NCBI GenBank assembly: GCA_937864935.1
Contig: CALMDN010000437.1
Coordinates: 1-6,253 of the forward strand
Origin: an uncultured Bacteroidales bacterium
Lineage (GTDB): Bacteria > Bacteroidota > Bacteroidia > Bacteroidales > Lentimicrobiaceae
DNA: 6,253 nt
Reading direction: 5' to 3'
Shown piece after piece: positions 1 through 5,441 of this stretch (position 1 is the first letter of the stretch; the number at the start of each line of letters is the position of its first letter). Under the pieces are notes generated by a model. The model was not told where the DNA came from. It ran no database searches and saw nothing but the letters and a program-made list of their open reading frames with translations. Made by a program: the position numbers and the translations under genes.

Positions 1-2
1 AT

Positions 3-139
3 AGTGCAAATGCAACGATAAGTGCTTTACCCTTTGCGCCTGGCCACAATTTATTATCAGGCCGGTTTTCAACATCGCCGATTCATCCATTGCCATAGTG
101 GTGTTGCTGATGATCCTGTTTAAGAAGCAGTTTTACCAT
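3..139 (+). pseudogene. lspA: Lipoprotein signal peptidase LspA, C-terminal fragment with apparent frameshift
   Basis: LspA is the inner-membrane aspartyl protease that removes signal peptides from prolipoproteins after diacylglyceryl transfer. From base 50 the frame reads FIIRPVFNIADSSIAIVVLL, which matches the conserved last block of LspA: the catalytic Asp of the FN(I/V)AD motif followed by the final membrane helix. The bases before it fit LspA only in another frame, where 3-50 reads ...LPFAPGHN, like the MPFVGG-type segment of Bacteroides LspA. Joining the two needs one extra base in the T-run at 50-52. The downstream frame has no stop near the normal LspA end; it stays open to 367, through the terminator and into antisense glyS. 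The end given here is therefore only the limit of recognisable similarity. A real pseudogene and a sequencing indel near the contig edge are both possible. The rest of the gene lies outside the window. Confidence 0.6.
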
Positions 140-144
140 CTATT

Positions 145-163
145 GGGGAGGCTGAACCTCCCC
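145..163. terminator. GC-rich hairpin downstream of lspA
   Basis: A perfect 7-bp stem, GGGGAGG (145-151) with CCTCCCC (157-163), closes a 5-base loop CTGAA. It lies just past the recognisable lspA end, where a 3' end hairpin would be expected. On the + strand the following bases are GTTACGG, so there is no T-run and it is unlikely to terminate alone. It may protect the mRNA 3' end or back up the stronger terminator 30 bases on. Confidence 0.4.
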
Positions 164-191
164 GTTACGGAACCCCGGGAAACTTTTACTG

Positions 192-236
192 CTGAAAAAA
201 AAGCCCTGCTGATCTTTTCAGCAGGGCTTTTTTCAG
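192..236. terminator. Bidirectional intrinsic terminator between lspA and glyS
   Basis: The core stem is GCCCTGCTGA (203-212) with TCAGCAGGGC (218-227), a perfect 10-bp pairing with a 5-base loop. It is flanked by eight A on the left (195-202) and six T on the right (228-233), so both strands have a hairpin followed by a U-run. A further CTG/CAG pair encloses it. It starts 11 bases beyond the glyS stop codon and serves the two convergent genes. This is the clearest terminator in the window. Confidence 0.92.
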
Positions 237-246
237 GTCAGGAATG

Positions 247-1776
247 TTACACGTTGACCGGCTTCAGCCTGGTTCTGATGATCTCCTCCAGTCTGCCGGT
301 ATCTACCCGCTCCTGCTGCATGGTATCCCGTTCACGTATGGTTACTGTTCCGTCGTCCAGGGTCTGATGATCCACGGTAATGCAGTATGGGGTGCCAATG
401 GCATCCTGACGGCGGTAACGCTTGCCGATGGAGTCTTTTTCGTCGTACTGGCAGTTGAATTCAAACTTCAGCACGTCCATAATCTGCCGGGCTTTCTCAG
501 GAAGGCCGTCTTTGGCGACCAGCGGCAGAACGGCTGCCTTAACGGGGGCCAGTACCGGCGGCAGTTTCATAACCACGCGTTCAGAGCCGTCGTCGAGCTT
601 CTCTTCGGTGTAAGCATAGCTCATCATGGCCAGGAAAGTGCGGTCGAGGCCGATGGAGGTTTCCACCACGTAAGGAACATAACTTTCGTTCAGCTCGGGA
701 TCGAAATAGGTGATTTTTTTACCCGAATATTTCTGATGGGCGCCAAGGTCGAAATCGGTGCGGGAGTGAATGCCTTCAAGCTCCTTGAAACCAATGGGGA
801 AATTAAACTCAATATCGCTGGCAGCATTGGCATAATGGGCCAGCTTCTCATGATCGTGAAAACGGTAATATTCAGCCGGGATCCCCAGGGAGAGGTGCCA
901 GTTGCGGCGCTCCTGTTTCCACGACTCAAACCAGTCGAGTTCGGTGCCGGGCTTTACAAAAAACTGCATCTCCATCTGCTCAAATTCGCGCATGCGGAAA
1001 ATAAACTGACGGGCCACAATCTCATTTCTGAATGCCTTGCCGATCTGCGCAATGCCGAAAGGGATTTTCATGCGGCCGGTTTTCATCACATTCAGGAAAT
1101 TGACAAAAATGCCCTGGGCCGTTTCGGGACGAAGGTAGATGGTGTTGGAATCGTCGCTCACCGATCCCATCTGGGTGGAAAACATCAGGTTAAACTGCCT
1201 TACTTCCGTCCAGTTGCGTGAGCCGGATATCGGACACACAATTTCAAGGTCTTCGATGAGTTTTTTAACATCTGCCAGGTCGTTGTTTTCCAAGCCTTTG
1301 TATAATCTGTTTTTGGCAGAATCAATCTTCGCCTGATATTCAAGAACCCTCGGATTGGTAGCCCTGTACTGTGTTTCATCAAAGGCTTCGCCAAAACGTT
1401 TGGCTGCTTTTTCTATCTCTTTGGCAATTTTATCCTCGGTTTTGGCCACAAATTCCTCAACCAGCACATCGGCACGGTAGCGTTTTTTCGAGTCCTTGTT
1501 GTCAATCATCGGATCGTTGAAGGCATCCACGTGTCCGGATGCTTTCCAGATGGTCGGATGCATAAAAATCGCGGAGTCAATGCCCACGATGTTTTCATGG
1601 TAGCGAACCATGGCTTTCCACCAGTAATCCTTGATGTTGTTTTTAAGCTCCACACCGTTCTGACCGTAATCGTAAACGGCACTCAGGCCATCGTATATTT
1701 CACTGCTCTGAAATACAAACCCATACTCTTTGGCATGGGAAATAATTTTTTTGAAAAGTTCTTCGTTGTTTGCCAT
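247..1776 (-). CDS. glyS: Glycyl-tRNA synthetase, single-chain dimeric type
   Basis: This class II synthetase charges tRNA-Gly with glycine in the cytoplasm. The 509 residues match the homodimeric, eukaryote-like GlyRS (about 510 aa in Bacteroides), not the alpha2beta2 enzyme of E. coli. Motif 1 is at residues 74-82 (PTIWKASGH). RPETAQGIFVNF lies at 216-227. Motif 2 begins with FRNEI at 249 and continues through REFEQMEM at 263-270. SRTDFDLGAH (338-347) lines the glycine pocket. Motif 3 contains GLDRT at 376-380. An anticodon-binding domain starts near PPVLAPVKAAVLPL (406-419) and runs to the end. The start at MANNEELF was chosen because the longer frame, to 1815, would put codons inside the promoter and add 13 unconserved residues. 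No Shine-Dalgarno site precedes the ATG. The gene is transcribed alone and ends at the bidirectional terminator. The symbol glyQS is also used for this type. Confidence 0.96.
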   Translation of the reverse strand: MANNEELFKKIISHAKEYGFVFQSSEIYDGLSAVYDYGQNGVELKNNIKDYWWKAMVRYHENIVGIDSAIFMHPTIWKASGHVDAFNDPMIDNKDSKKRYRADVLVEEFVAKTEDKIAKEIEKAAKRFGEAFDETQYRATNPRVLEYQAKIDSAKNRLYKGLENNDLADVKKLIEDLEIVCPISGSRNWTEVRQFNLMFSTQMGSVSDDSNTIYLRPETAQGIFVNFLNVMKTGRMKIPFGIAQIGKAFRNEIVARQFIFRMREFEQMEMQFFVKPGTELDWFESWKQERRNWHLSLGIPAEYYRFHDHEKLAHYANAASDIEFNFPIGFKELEGIHSRTDFDLGAHQKYSGKKITYFDPELNESYVPYVVETSIGLDRTFLAMMSYAYTEEKLDDGSERVVMKLPPVLAPVKAAVLPLVAKDGLPEKARQIMDVLKFEFNCQYDEKDSIGKRYRRQDAIGTPYCITVDHQTLDDGTVTIRERDTMQQERVDTGRLEEIIRTRLKPVNV

Positions 1777-1780
1777 GGTG

Positions 1781-1811
1781 CAAAGATAGAAATTTGATCT
1801 GAGCTGTGAAA
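1781..1811 (-). promoter_or_regulatory. glyS promoter, Bacteroidota type, abutting the start codon
   Basis: On the - strand TATCTTTG (1788 to 1781) is an exact match to the Bacteroidota -7 box TAnnTTTG. TTTC (1811 to 1808) sits 19 bases upstream, close to the TTTG -33 box. Only CACC separates the -7 box from the glyS ATG, so transcription should begin at or within a few bases of the start codon. The transcription start itself is inferred. Confidence 0.7.
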
Positions 1812-1967
1812 CCACCCATGGTGTGAGAAAACCCCTGACCGGAAAAGGACAGCTAACGAACTGATATAGAAATAACTAAATGTATTTATGTGTTTTACGT
1901 CTGTGCCTGTTTCCGGTGAATGAACCCTGAATGCGTAAACTGTCCATGAAATAATTGTAAAAATCCC

Positions 1968-1996
1968 TTGCTTTTTTAAAAAATGCCTTACATTTG
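1968..1996 (+). promoter_or_regulatory. tnaA promoter, Bacteroidota type
   Basis: TTG (1968-1970) and TACATTTG (1989-1996) are separated by 18 bases and match the Bacteroidota TTTG / TAnnTTTG promoter, the -7 box exactly. Transcription would begin near 2000-2003, leaving a leader of about 155 bases before tnaA. A weaker pair further on (TTTG 1993-1996 with TATGTACT 2016-2023) also has 19-base spacing but a poorer -7 box. Confidence 0.6.
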
Positions 1997-2014
1997 ACCG
2001 GTTTCAAAGACAGA

Positions 2015-2038
2015 ATATGTACTCACCATATGTACTCA
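2015..2038 (+). repeat. Tandem 11-bp direct repeat in the tnaA leader
   Basis: ATATGTACTCA occurs at 2015-2025 and again, without mismatch, at 2028-2038, with two bases (CC) between copies. Each copy includes ATG TAC TCA, so the repeat duplicates a possible translation start (Met-Tyr-Ser) in two different frames. It could instead be a protein-binding site just downstream of the promoter. Confidence 0.75.
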
Positions 2039-2097
2039 GGCTAACTGCCAAGACCATATTCCGTAATATTAAAAACAGGGACGAATACCCGTTCTGA
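2017..2097 (+). CDS. Possible 26-codon leader peptide of tnaA
   Basis: An ATG at 2017, about 15 bases after the predicted transcription start, opens a frame of 26 codons. The peptide starts MYSPYVLRL and ends KNRDEYPF before TGA at 2095-2097. It has three Tyr, two Phe and two Pro but no Trp, unlike E. coli TnaC, whose Trp12 is essential. As in TnaC, a Pro stands at the end (second-last codon), and a short F-x-N-I-x-N stretch loosely recalls its WFNIDN segment. That likeness may be chance. The stop codon lies in the loop of the terminator-like hairpin 2071-2129, the place where a stalled ribosome would block the 5' arm. No Shine-Dalgarno site is seen, which is normal for the phylum. A random ORF of this length is not improbable, so the call rests on its position. 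Confidence 0.35.
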   Translation: MYSPYVLRLTAKTIFRNIKNRDEYPF

Positions 2098-2136
2098 TCC
2101 CCCCGCTTCATTTATTATCCCCTGTTTTTTTCTTTT
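2071..2136 (+). terminator. Terminator-like hairpin in the tnaA leader (candidate attenuator)
   Basis: AAAAACAGGG (2071-2080) pairs perfectly with CCCTGTTTTT (2120-2129). The right arm runs straight into TT-C-TTTT, giving a stem followed by a U-rich tract as in intrinsic terminators. The 39-base loop is long for a constitutive terminator. A competing hairpin, AAC-(A)-GGG at 2074-2080 with CCCGTT at 2088-2093, uses the same 5' arm and would prevent the terminator stem. The T-run ends 23 bases before the tnaA ATG, with no other gene between. Its position points to regulation of tnaA by premature termination; this is inference from structure. Confidence 0.45.
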
Positions 2137-2159
2137 ATTCATTTAACAGATTTCTTGTC

Positions 2160-3536
2160 ATGGAATTACCCTTCGCCGAATCCTATAAAATCAAAATGGT
2201 TGAACCTATCCGTCAGAGCACCCGTGCCGAGCGGGAGCAATGGATAAAGGAAGCCAATTACAATGTTTTCAAACTGCGCAGTAACCAGGTTTTCATTGAC
2301 CTGCTCACCGATTCCGGAACCGGGGCCATGAGCGACCGTCAGTGGAGCGAAATGATGCTGGGCGATGAGAGTTATGCGGGTGCATCTTCTTATTTCAAGA
2401 TGAAGGATGCCATCCGTGACCTGCTCGGATTTGAGTATTTTTTGCCCACCCATCAGGGAAGGGCAGCAGAGAATGTTCTGTTTTCGGCGCTGGTGAAGGC
2501 CGGCGATATCGTTCCGGGCAACTCCCATTTCGACACCACCAAGGGGCATATTGAGTTCCGCAAGGCAAAGGCTGTTGACTGCACCATCAAAGAGGCTTTC
2601 AATACGGCTGTTTACCATCCTTTTAAAGGGAACCTTGACCTGAATAAACTTGAAGATGTGCTGAAGTCAAATCCGCGTGAGATCATTCCGCTGATTGTGG
2701 TTACCGTTACCTGTAATTCATCGGGCGGACAGCCTGTTTCGATGGAGAACCTGAAGGGCGTCAGGCAACTGGCTGATAAATATGGAGTTATGGTATTGTT
2801 TGACTCCGCCAGGTTTGCAGAGAATGCCTATTTTATCAAAACCAGAGAAGCCGGGTATGAGCACAGAAGCATCAGGGAGATTGTTCTCGAGATGTTCAGC
2901 TATGCCGATGCGATGACGATGAGCAGTAAAAAGGATGCGATCGTGAATATGGGTGGTTTTATCGGCCTGCGCAGCCGTGAGCTGTTTGAAAAAGCCTCGG
3001 TGTTCAACATCATGTTCGAAGGATATGTCACCTACGGGGGTATGTCGGGCAGGGATATGAATGCCCTGGCCCAGGGACTGCATGAAGGAACCGATTTTGA
3101 ATACCTGAAAACCCGGATCAGCCAGGTGGAATACCTCGGCCACCGGCTGATTGAATTTGGTGTTCCGGTTCAGCAGCCCATTGGTGGTCATGCGGTTTTT
3201 GTGGATGCCAAACGTTTTCTGCCCCAGTTGCCCAAAGAGCACTTCCAGGCGCAGATGCTGGTGGTGGAGCTTTATCTGGAAGCGGGCGTACGCGGGGTGG
3301 AAATCGGTGCCTTGCTTGCCGACCGCGATCCCGAAACCCGTGAAAACAGGTTCCCGGCCCTCGAACTGCTCCGGCTGGCAATTCCGCGCAGGGTTTACAC
3401 CAACAACCACATGGATTATGTAGCCACTGCCCTGGCCAATGTGTATGAACGCAGCAATACCATCACCAGCGGACTGAAGATTGTGAACGAGGCTCCGATA
3501 ATGCGGCACTTTACCGTCGACCTTGCCCGTATCTGA
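2160..3536 (+). CDS. tnaA: Tryptophanase (L-tryptophan indole-lyase)
   Basis: This cytoplasmic PLP enzyme splits L-tryptophan into indole, pyruvate and ammonia. The 458 residues are full length for the beta-eliminating lyase family and start MELPFAES, as I recall for Bacteroides tryptophanase. Visible motifs are IDLLTDSGTGAMSD (46-59), PTHQGRAAEN (96-105), SGGQPVSM (188-195), FDSARFAENAYFIK (214-227), the PLP-lysine motif MSSKKD (254-259, Schiff-base Lys probably 258) and RLAIPRRVYT (405-414). Tyrosine phenol-lyase is the close alternative. Tryptophanase is favoured because Asp125 in FDTTKGH replaces the lyase's Thr124, VEIG (380-383) replaces the lyase's Arg-containing MERG, and RHFT (449-452) keeps the tryptophanase His where the lyase has Phe. 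No Shine-Dalgarno site is present. Expression is probably controlled through the structured leader upstream. No terminator is recognisable after the stop; the next, convergent gene ends 9 bases away. Confidence 0.93.
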   Translation: MELPFAESYKIKMVEPIRQSTRAEREQWIKEANYNVFKLRSNQVFIDLLTDSGTGAMSDRQWSEMMLGDESYAGASSYFKMKDAIRDLLGFEYFLPTHQGRAAENVLFSALVKAGDIVPGNSHFDTTKGHIEFRKAKAVDCTIKEAFNTAVYHPFKGNLDLNKLEDVLKSNPREIIPLIVVTVTCNSSGGQPVSMENLKGVRQLADKYGVMVLFDSARFAENAYFIKTREAGYEHRSIREIVLEMFSYADAMTMSSKKDAIVNMGGFIGLRSRELFEKASVFNIMFEGYVTYGGMSGRDMNALAQGLHEGTDFEYLKTRISQVEYLGHRLIEFGVPVQQPIGGHAVFVDAKRFLPQLPKEHFQAQMLVVELYLEAGVRGVEIGALLADRDPETRENRFPALELLRLAIPRRVYTNNHMDYVATALANVYERSNTITSGLKIVNEAPIMRHFTVDLARI

Positions 3537-3545
3537 AACCGGCCC

Positions 3546-4295
3546 TTAACGGTCGAGCCACTCCCTGAAATCCTGCACCCTTTCACGTGCCACGATCAGT
3601 TCGTGGTCTTTGAGCCCGTCGATCTGTATTTTCAAACGGCTGTTCGACCATGCAGTGATGTTTGAGCAGGCTTTCACAGATACAATGTACTTTCGGTTCA
3701 TCCTGAAGAAAAGGTCAGGGTCGAGCATGGTTTCAAGCTGATCGAGGGCATAGTCGATGCAATAGCTGCGGTTTGCTGTGGTCAGCAGGTAGGTGGCTTT
3801 TTCAAGGCTGTAGAAAAGAAGTATCTCTTCGGTCGGGATGGTTTTGATCTTATCTCCGATTTTAACGATAAACCTTGTTTTGTAGCTTTTACTCACCTTT
3901 GTCCCGGCCAGTTGCATAATCTTCTCCAGCATCGGATGAACTGAGAGTTGCTCTGCTTTGTGGATGGCTTTGAGCAAACGCTCCTCTTCGATAGGTTTCA
4001 GCAGGTAATCGATGCCGTTGGTGCTGAAAGCCTCCATCGTGTAATGATCCCAGGCGGTGGTAAAGATGATGGGGCAGCTTACCTTTACCCGGGTGTAAAT
4101 GTCGAAACTGATGCCATCGGAGAGCTGGATATCTGAGAAAATCAGGTCGGGCATATTGCCTGCTCCCAGGTATTCAACGGCATCGCGCACCGATTCAAGG
4201 ATAGCGCTTACTTCCATCTCCGGTGCTGCCTTCTTCAGCAGGCGTTCAAGGTGACTGGCCGCCCGTTGCTCATCTTCGATAATCAGTACTTTCAT
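3546..4295 (-). CDS. LytTR-family response regulator
   Basis: The 249-residue protein is the output half of a two-component system, acting as a DNA-binding transcription regulator in the cytoplasm. An N-terminal receiver domain (about 1-118) shows the acidic pair at Asp8/Glu9 in IIEDE, the phospho-acceptor Asp55 in LIFSDIQL, Thr79/Thr80, and Lys100-Pro101 in YLLKP. A linker (about 120-138) leads to a LytTR DNA-binding domain (about 140-245) with the typical FFRMNRKYIVSV strand at 196-207. The ATG overlaps the kinase stop as ATGA, so the two are co-transcribed and probably translationally coupled. The domain order is that of the AlgR/LytR regulators common in Bacteroidota. The regulated genes cannot be read from the protein. 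The neighbouring secreted protein, the beta-barrel gene, the kinase promoter and tnaA are candidates by position only. Confidence 0.93.
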   Translation of the reverse strand: MKVLIIEDEQRAASHLERLLKKAAPEMEVSAILESVRDAVEYLGAGNMPDLIFSDIQLSDGISFDIYTRVKVSCPIIFTTAWDHYTMEAFSTNGIDYLLKPIEEERLLKAIHKAEQLSVHPMLEKIMQLAGTKVSKSYKTRFIVKIGDKIKTIPTEEILLFYSLEKATYLLTTANRSYCIDYALDQLETMLDPDLFFRMNRKYIVSVKACSNITAWSNSRLKIQIDGLKDHELIVARERVQDFREWLDR

Positions 4296-5335
4296 TTATC
4301 CGTTTCTTCAATGATGGGAACTTTCACTACAAAGCTACCGTACTGTTCACTGAATTCCAGCTTTCTTTCGGTAAAAAAGCCAAATTGCTGTGAAATATTC
4401 TTCAGGCCGGTTTTGGTTGAATCGTCGGCTATCTCTTTCTTCCGGAGCTCATTTTTCACTTCAATGTAGTCGCCTTTTCGCGAAATGCTGATGTTCAGGG
4501 GATACCTGGCCGATACTTCGTTGTGTTTAACGGCATTTTCCACCAGCAGCTGAAGCGTCATGGGCACAATGAACTGCCCAGGCTCGGGTTCGAGACGGAT
4601 GTCAACGGATATTTTGTCGTCAAACCGGGTTTTCAGCAGATACAGGTAAGCGTTGAGAAAAGCCAGCTCCTCCCTGAGGCCGACCAGCTCTTTGTCACGA
4701 TTGTCGAGTATATACCTGAACAAATCACTCATCTGCCTGATAAACTTCACCGCCTGGGCCTGATCGGCATACACCAGATCGCTCAGCACATTGAAACTGT
4801 TGAACAGAAAGTGGGGATTGATCTGATTGCGGAGCGACTCATATTTGTACGACATCATCTGTGCATTGAGTTCCGCCTCCCTGAGTACAGAACGCCTCCA
4901 GGCCTTGAAAAATCCTACCGCTGTGAATGTCAGTGAGATAAACAACGAAATCAGAAAGGTAATCAGGATGGACCCCGAAATGGAGCTGATGGCATCCTGG
5001 GGCCTGATTCCGAGCACCAGGTAATACATGATAAACTGAACCAGCACAAAGGCACTCACCGACCACAACAACATGCTGATGATTTCGATGATGGTTCGCT
5101 TAACGGGTGCAGTAAGCCACTGATAGCGTTTATCGAGGAAGTGGTTGATCACCAGCGGGCCGGTCCATTGGGTAAAACAGATGGAGTATGACCATCCCAG
5201 GCCTATCAGGATTCTGACCGGATCGTTGTAAGTGCCCCGTATAAAGAAAAAGGCAATAATTGCTGAAAGCAGGAGATTTGCCAGCAGAAACTGCCCTATA
5301 GTAAGCGGGTGTATGATTTTTCTGAAAAAGGACAT
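4292..5335 (-). CDS. LytS-type sensor histidine kinase (His_kinase / HATPase_c)
   Basis: This inner-membrane kinase phosphorylates the LytTR regulator encoded next. Of 347 residues, the first ~145 form four hydrophobic segments (about 12-33, 41-63, 83-108, 120-144) with no recognisable extracellular sensor domain. The ligand is unknown and may be sensed within the membrane. The conserved His_kinase domain follows, with the phospho-acceptor His175 in QINPHFLFNS (171-180). The ATP-binding domain has its N-box LVENAVKHN (264-272) and a G-box-like TKTGLKNI (307-314). This is the short YehU/LytS class lacking a DHp domain of the EnvZ type. The ATG at 5335 was chosen over a TTG at 5377 because the extra residues would be coded from inside the predicted promoter. 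The stop codon overlaps the regulator's ATG. Confidence 0.93.
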   Translation of the reverse strand: MSFFRKIIHPLTIGQFLLANLLLSAIIAFFFIRGTYNDPVRILIGLGWSYSICFTQWTGPLVINHFLDKRYQWLTAPVKRTIIEIISMLLWSVSAFVLVQFIMYYLVLGIRPQDAISSISGSILITFLISLFISLTFTAVGFFKAWRRSVLREAELNAQMMSYKYESLRNQINPHFLFNSFNVLSDLVYADQAQAVKFIRQMSDLFRYILDNRDKELVGLREELAFLNAYLYLLKTRFDDKISVDIRLEPEPGQFIVPMTLQLLVENAVKHNEVSARYPLNISISRKGDYIEVKNELRKKEIADDSTKTGLKNISQQFGFFTERKLEFSEQYGSFVVKVPIIEETDK

Positions 5336-5343
5336 AGCAGAAT

Positions 5344-5360
5344 GGTAAACGTTTAACAAC
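5344..5360. repeat. Second copy of the GGTAAA-n-GTT element, with 10-bp palindrome
   Basis: GGTAAACGTTTAACAAC (5344-5360) resembles GGTAAAGGTTGACAAC at 5392-5407, with two substitutions and one extra base. It contains the palindrome TAAACGTTTA (5346-5355). The core AACGTTTAA (5348-5356) fits 8 of 9 positions of the published LytTR-site pattern as I recall it ([TA][AC][CA]GTTn[AG][TG]). It lies between the predicted -7 box and the kinase ATG, where a repressor or autoregulator could bind. Confidence 0.4.
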
Positions 5361-5365
5361 AACAG

Positions 5366-5397
5366 TAAATGTAGCAAAATTTACAATCAGAGGTAAA
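5366..5397 (-). promoter_or_regulatory. Possible promoter of the kinase-regulator pair
   Basis: On the - strand TACATTTA (5373 to 5366) differs from the Bacteroidota -7 box TAnnTTTG only in its last base. TTTA (5397 to 5394) lies 20 bases upstream as a -33-like element. The kinase ATG would follow about 30 bases after the -7 box. The -33 element lies inside the inverted repeat 5392-5431, so a protein bound there would compete with RNA polymerase. The match is imperfect, and transcription from the upstream gene is also possible. Confidence 0.4.
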
Positions 5398-5431
5398 GGT
5401 TGACAACGGTCAGCAGTTGCCAACCTTTACC
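5392..5431. repeat. 11-bp inverted repeat upstream of the kinase
   Basis: GGTAAAGGTTG (5392-5402) and CAACCTTTACC (5421-5431) are perfect inverted copies. The 18-base spacer can extend the stem after one mismatch by CAAC/GTTG (5404-5407 with 5416-5419). It begins 10 bases after the stop codon of the secreted-protein gene on the - strand, so it could be that gene's 3' hairpin. However, the bases that follow on that strand (TCTGATTGTAAATTTT) are not a clear U-run. It also covers the kinase's predicted -33 box, which would suit an operator. Confidence 0.7.
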
Positions 5432-5441
5432 AACAGCAACC

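Larger units (their letters stand above)
1777..2159. other. Divergent intergenic region glyS / tnaA
   Basis: This 383-base gap holds the glyS promoter at its left end and the tnaA promoter and leader from 1968 on. Between about 1812 and 1967 I see no gene and no convincing element. There are only two short crossing inverted repeats (1838-1845 with 1911-1918, and 1847-1852 with 1940-1945) and an A+T-rich stretch around 1860-1890. An upstream activator site for tnaA could lie here, but nothing specific is recognisable. Confidence 0.6.

Noticed and set aside
48..58. Programmed -1 frameshift in lspA
   Set aside because: The bases AC-AAT-TTA do not form a canonical X-XXY-YYZ slippery heptamer, no stimulating hairpin follows closely, and frameshifting is not known for lspA.
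244..1221. A 325-codon open frame on the + strand
   Set aside because: It lies entirely antisense to the conserved glyS coding sequence, has no recognisable motif and no promoter; it mirrors the codon pattern of glyS.
1777..1815. N-terminal extension of glyS to 1815
   Set aside because: The 13 extra codons fall across the predicted -7 and -33 boxes and add residues absent from the family; MANNEELF at 1776 fits the usual N-terminus.
1838..1945. Inverted repeats ACCGGAAA/TTTCCGGT and GGACAG/CTGTCC
   Set aside because: Short arms, 65 or more bases apart and crossing each other; such pairs occur by chance and no operator or RNA family fits.
2015..2038. CRISPR-like or satellite repeat
   Set aside because: Only two 11-bp units with a 2-base gap; no array, no spacers, no cas genes.
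2718..3509. A 263-codon open frame on the - strand, and another at 2166-2618
   Set aside because: Both are antisense to tnaA, whose full-length reading frame is conserved; the translations look like shadow protein with no family features.
2160..3536. Tyrosine phenol-lyase as the identity of the PLP enzyme
   Set aside because: The Thr, Arg and Phe that mark tyrosine phenol-lyase are replaced by the tryptophanase residues at the positions I could align by eye.
5336..5377. Kinase start at the TTG codon 5377
   Set aside because: It adds 14 residues, begins with a rare start codon and overlaps the predicted promoter; ATG 5335 leads directly into the first membrane segment region.
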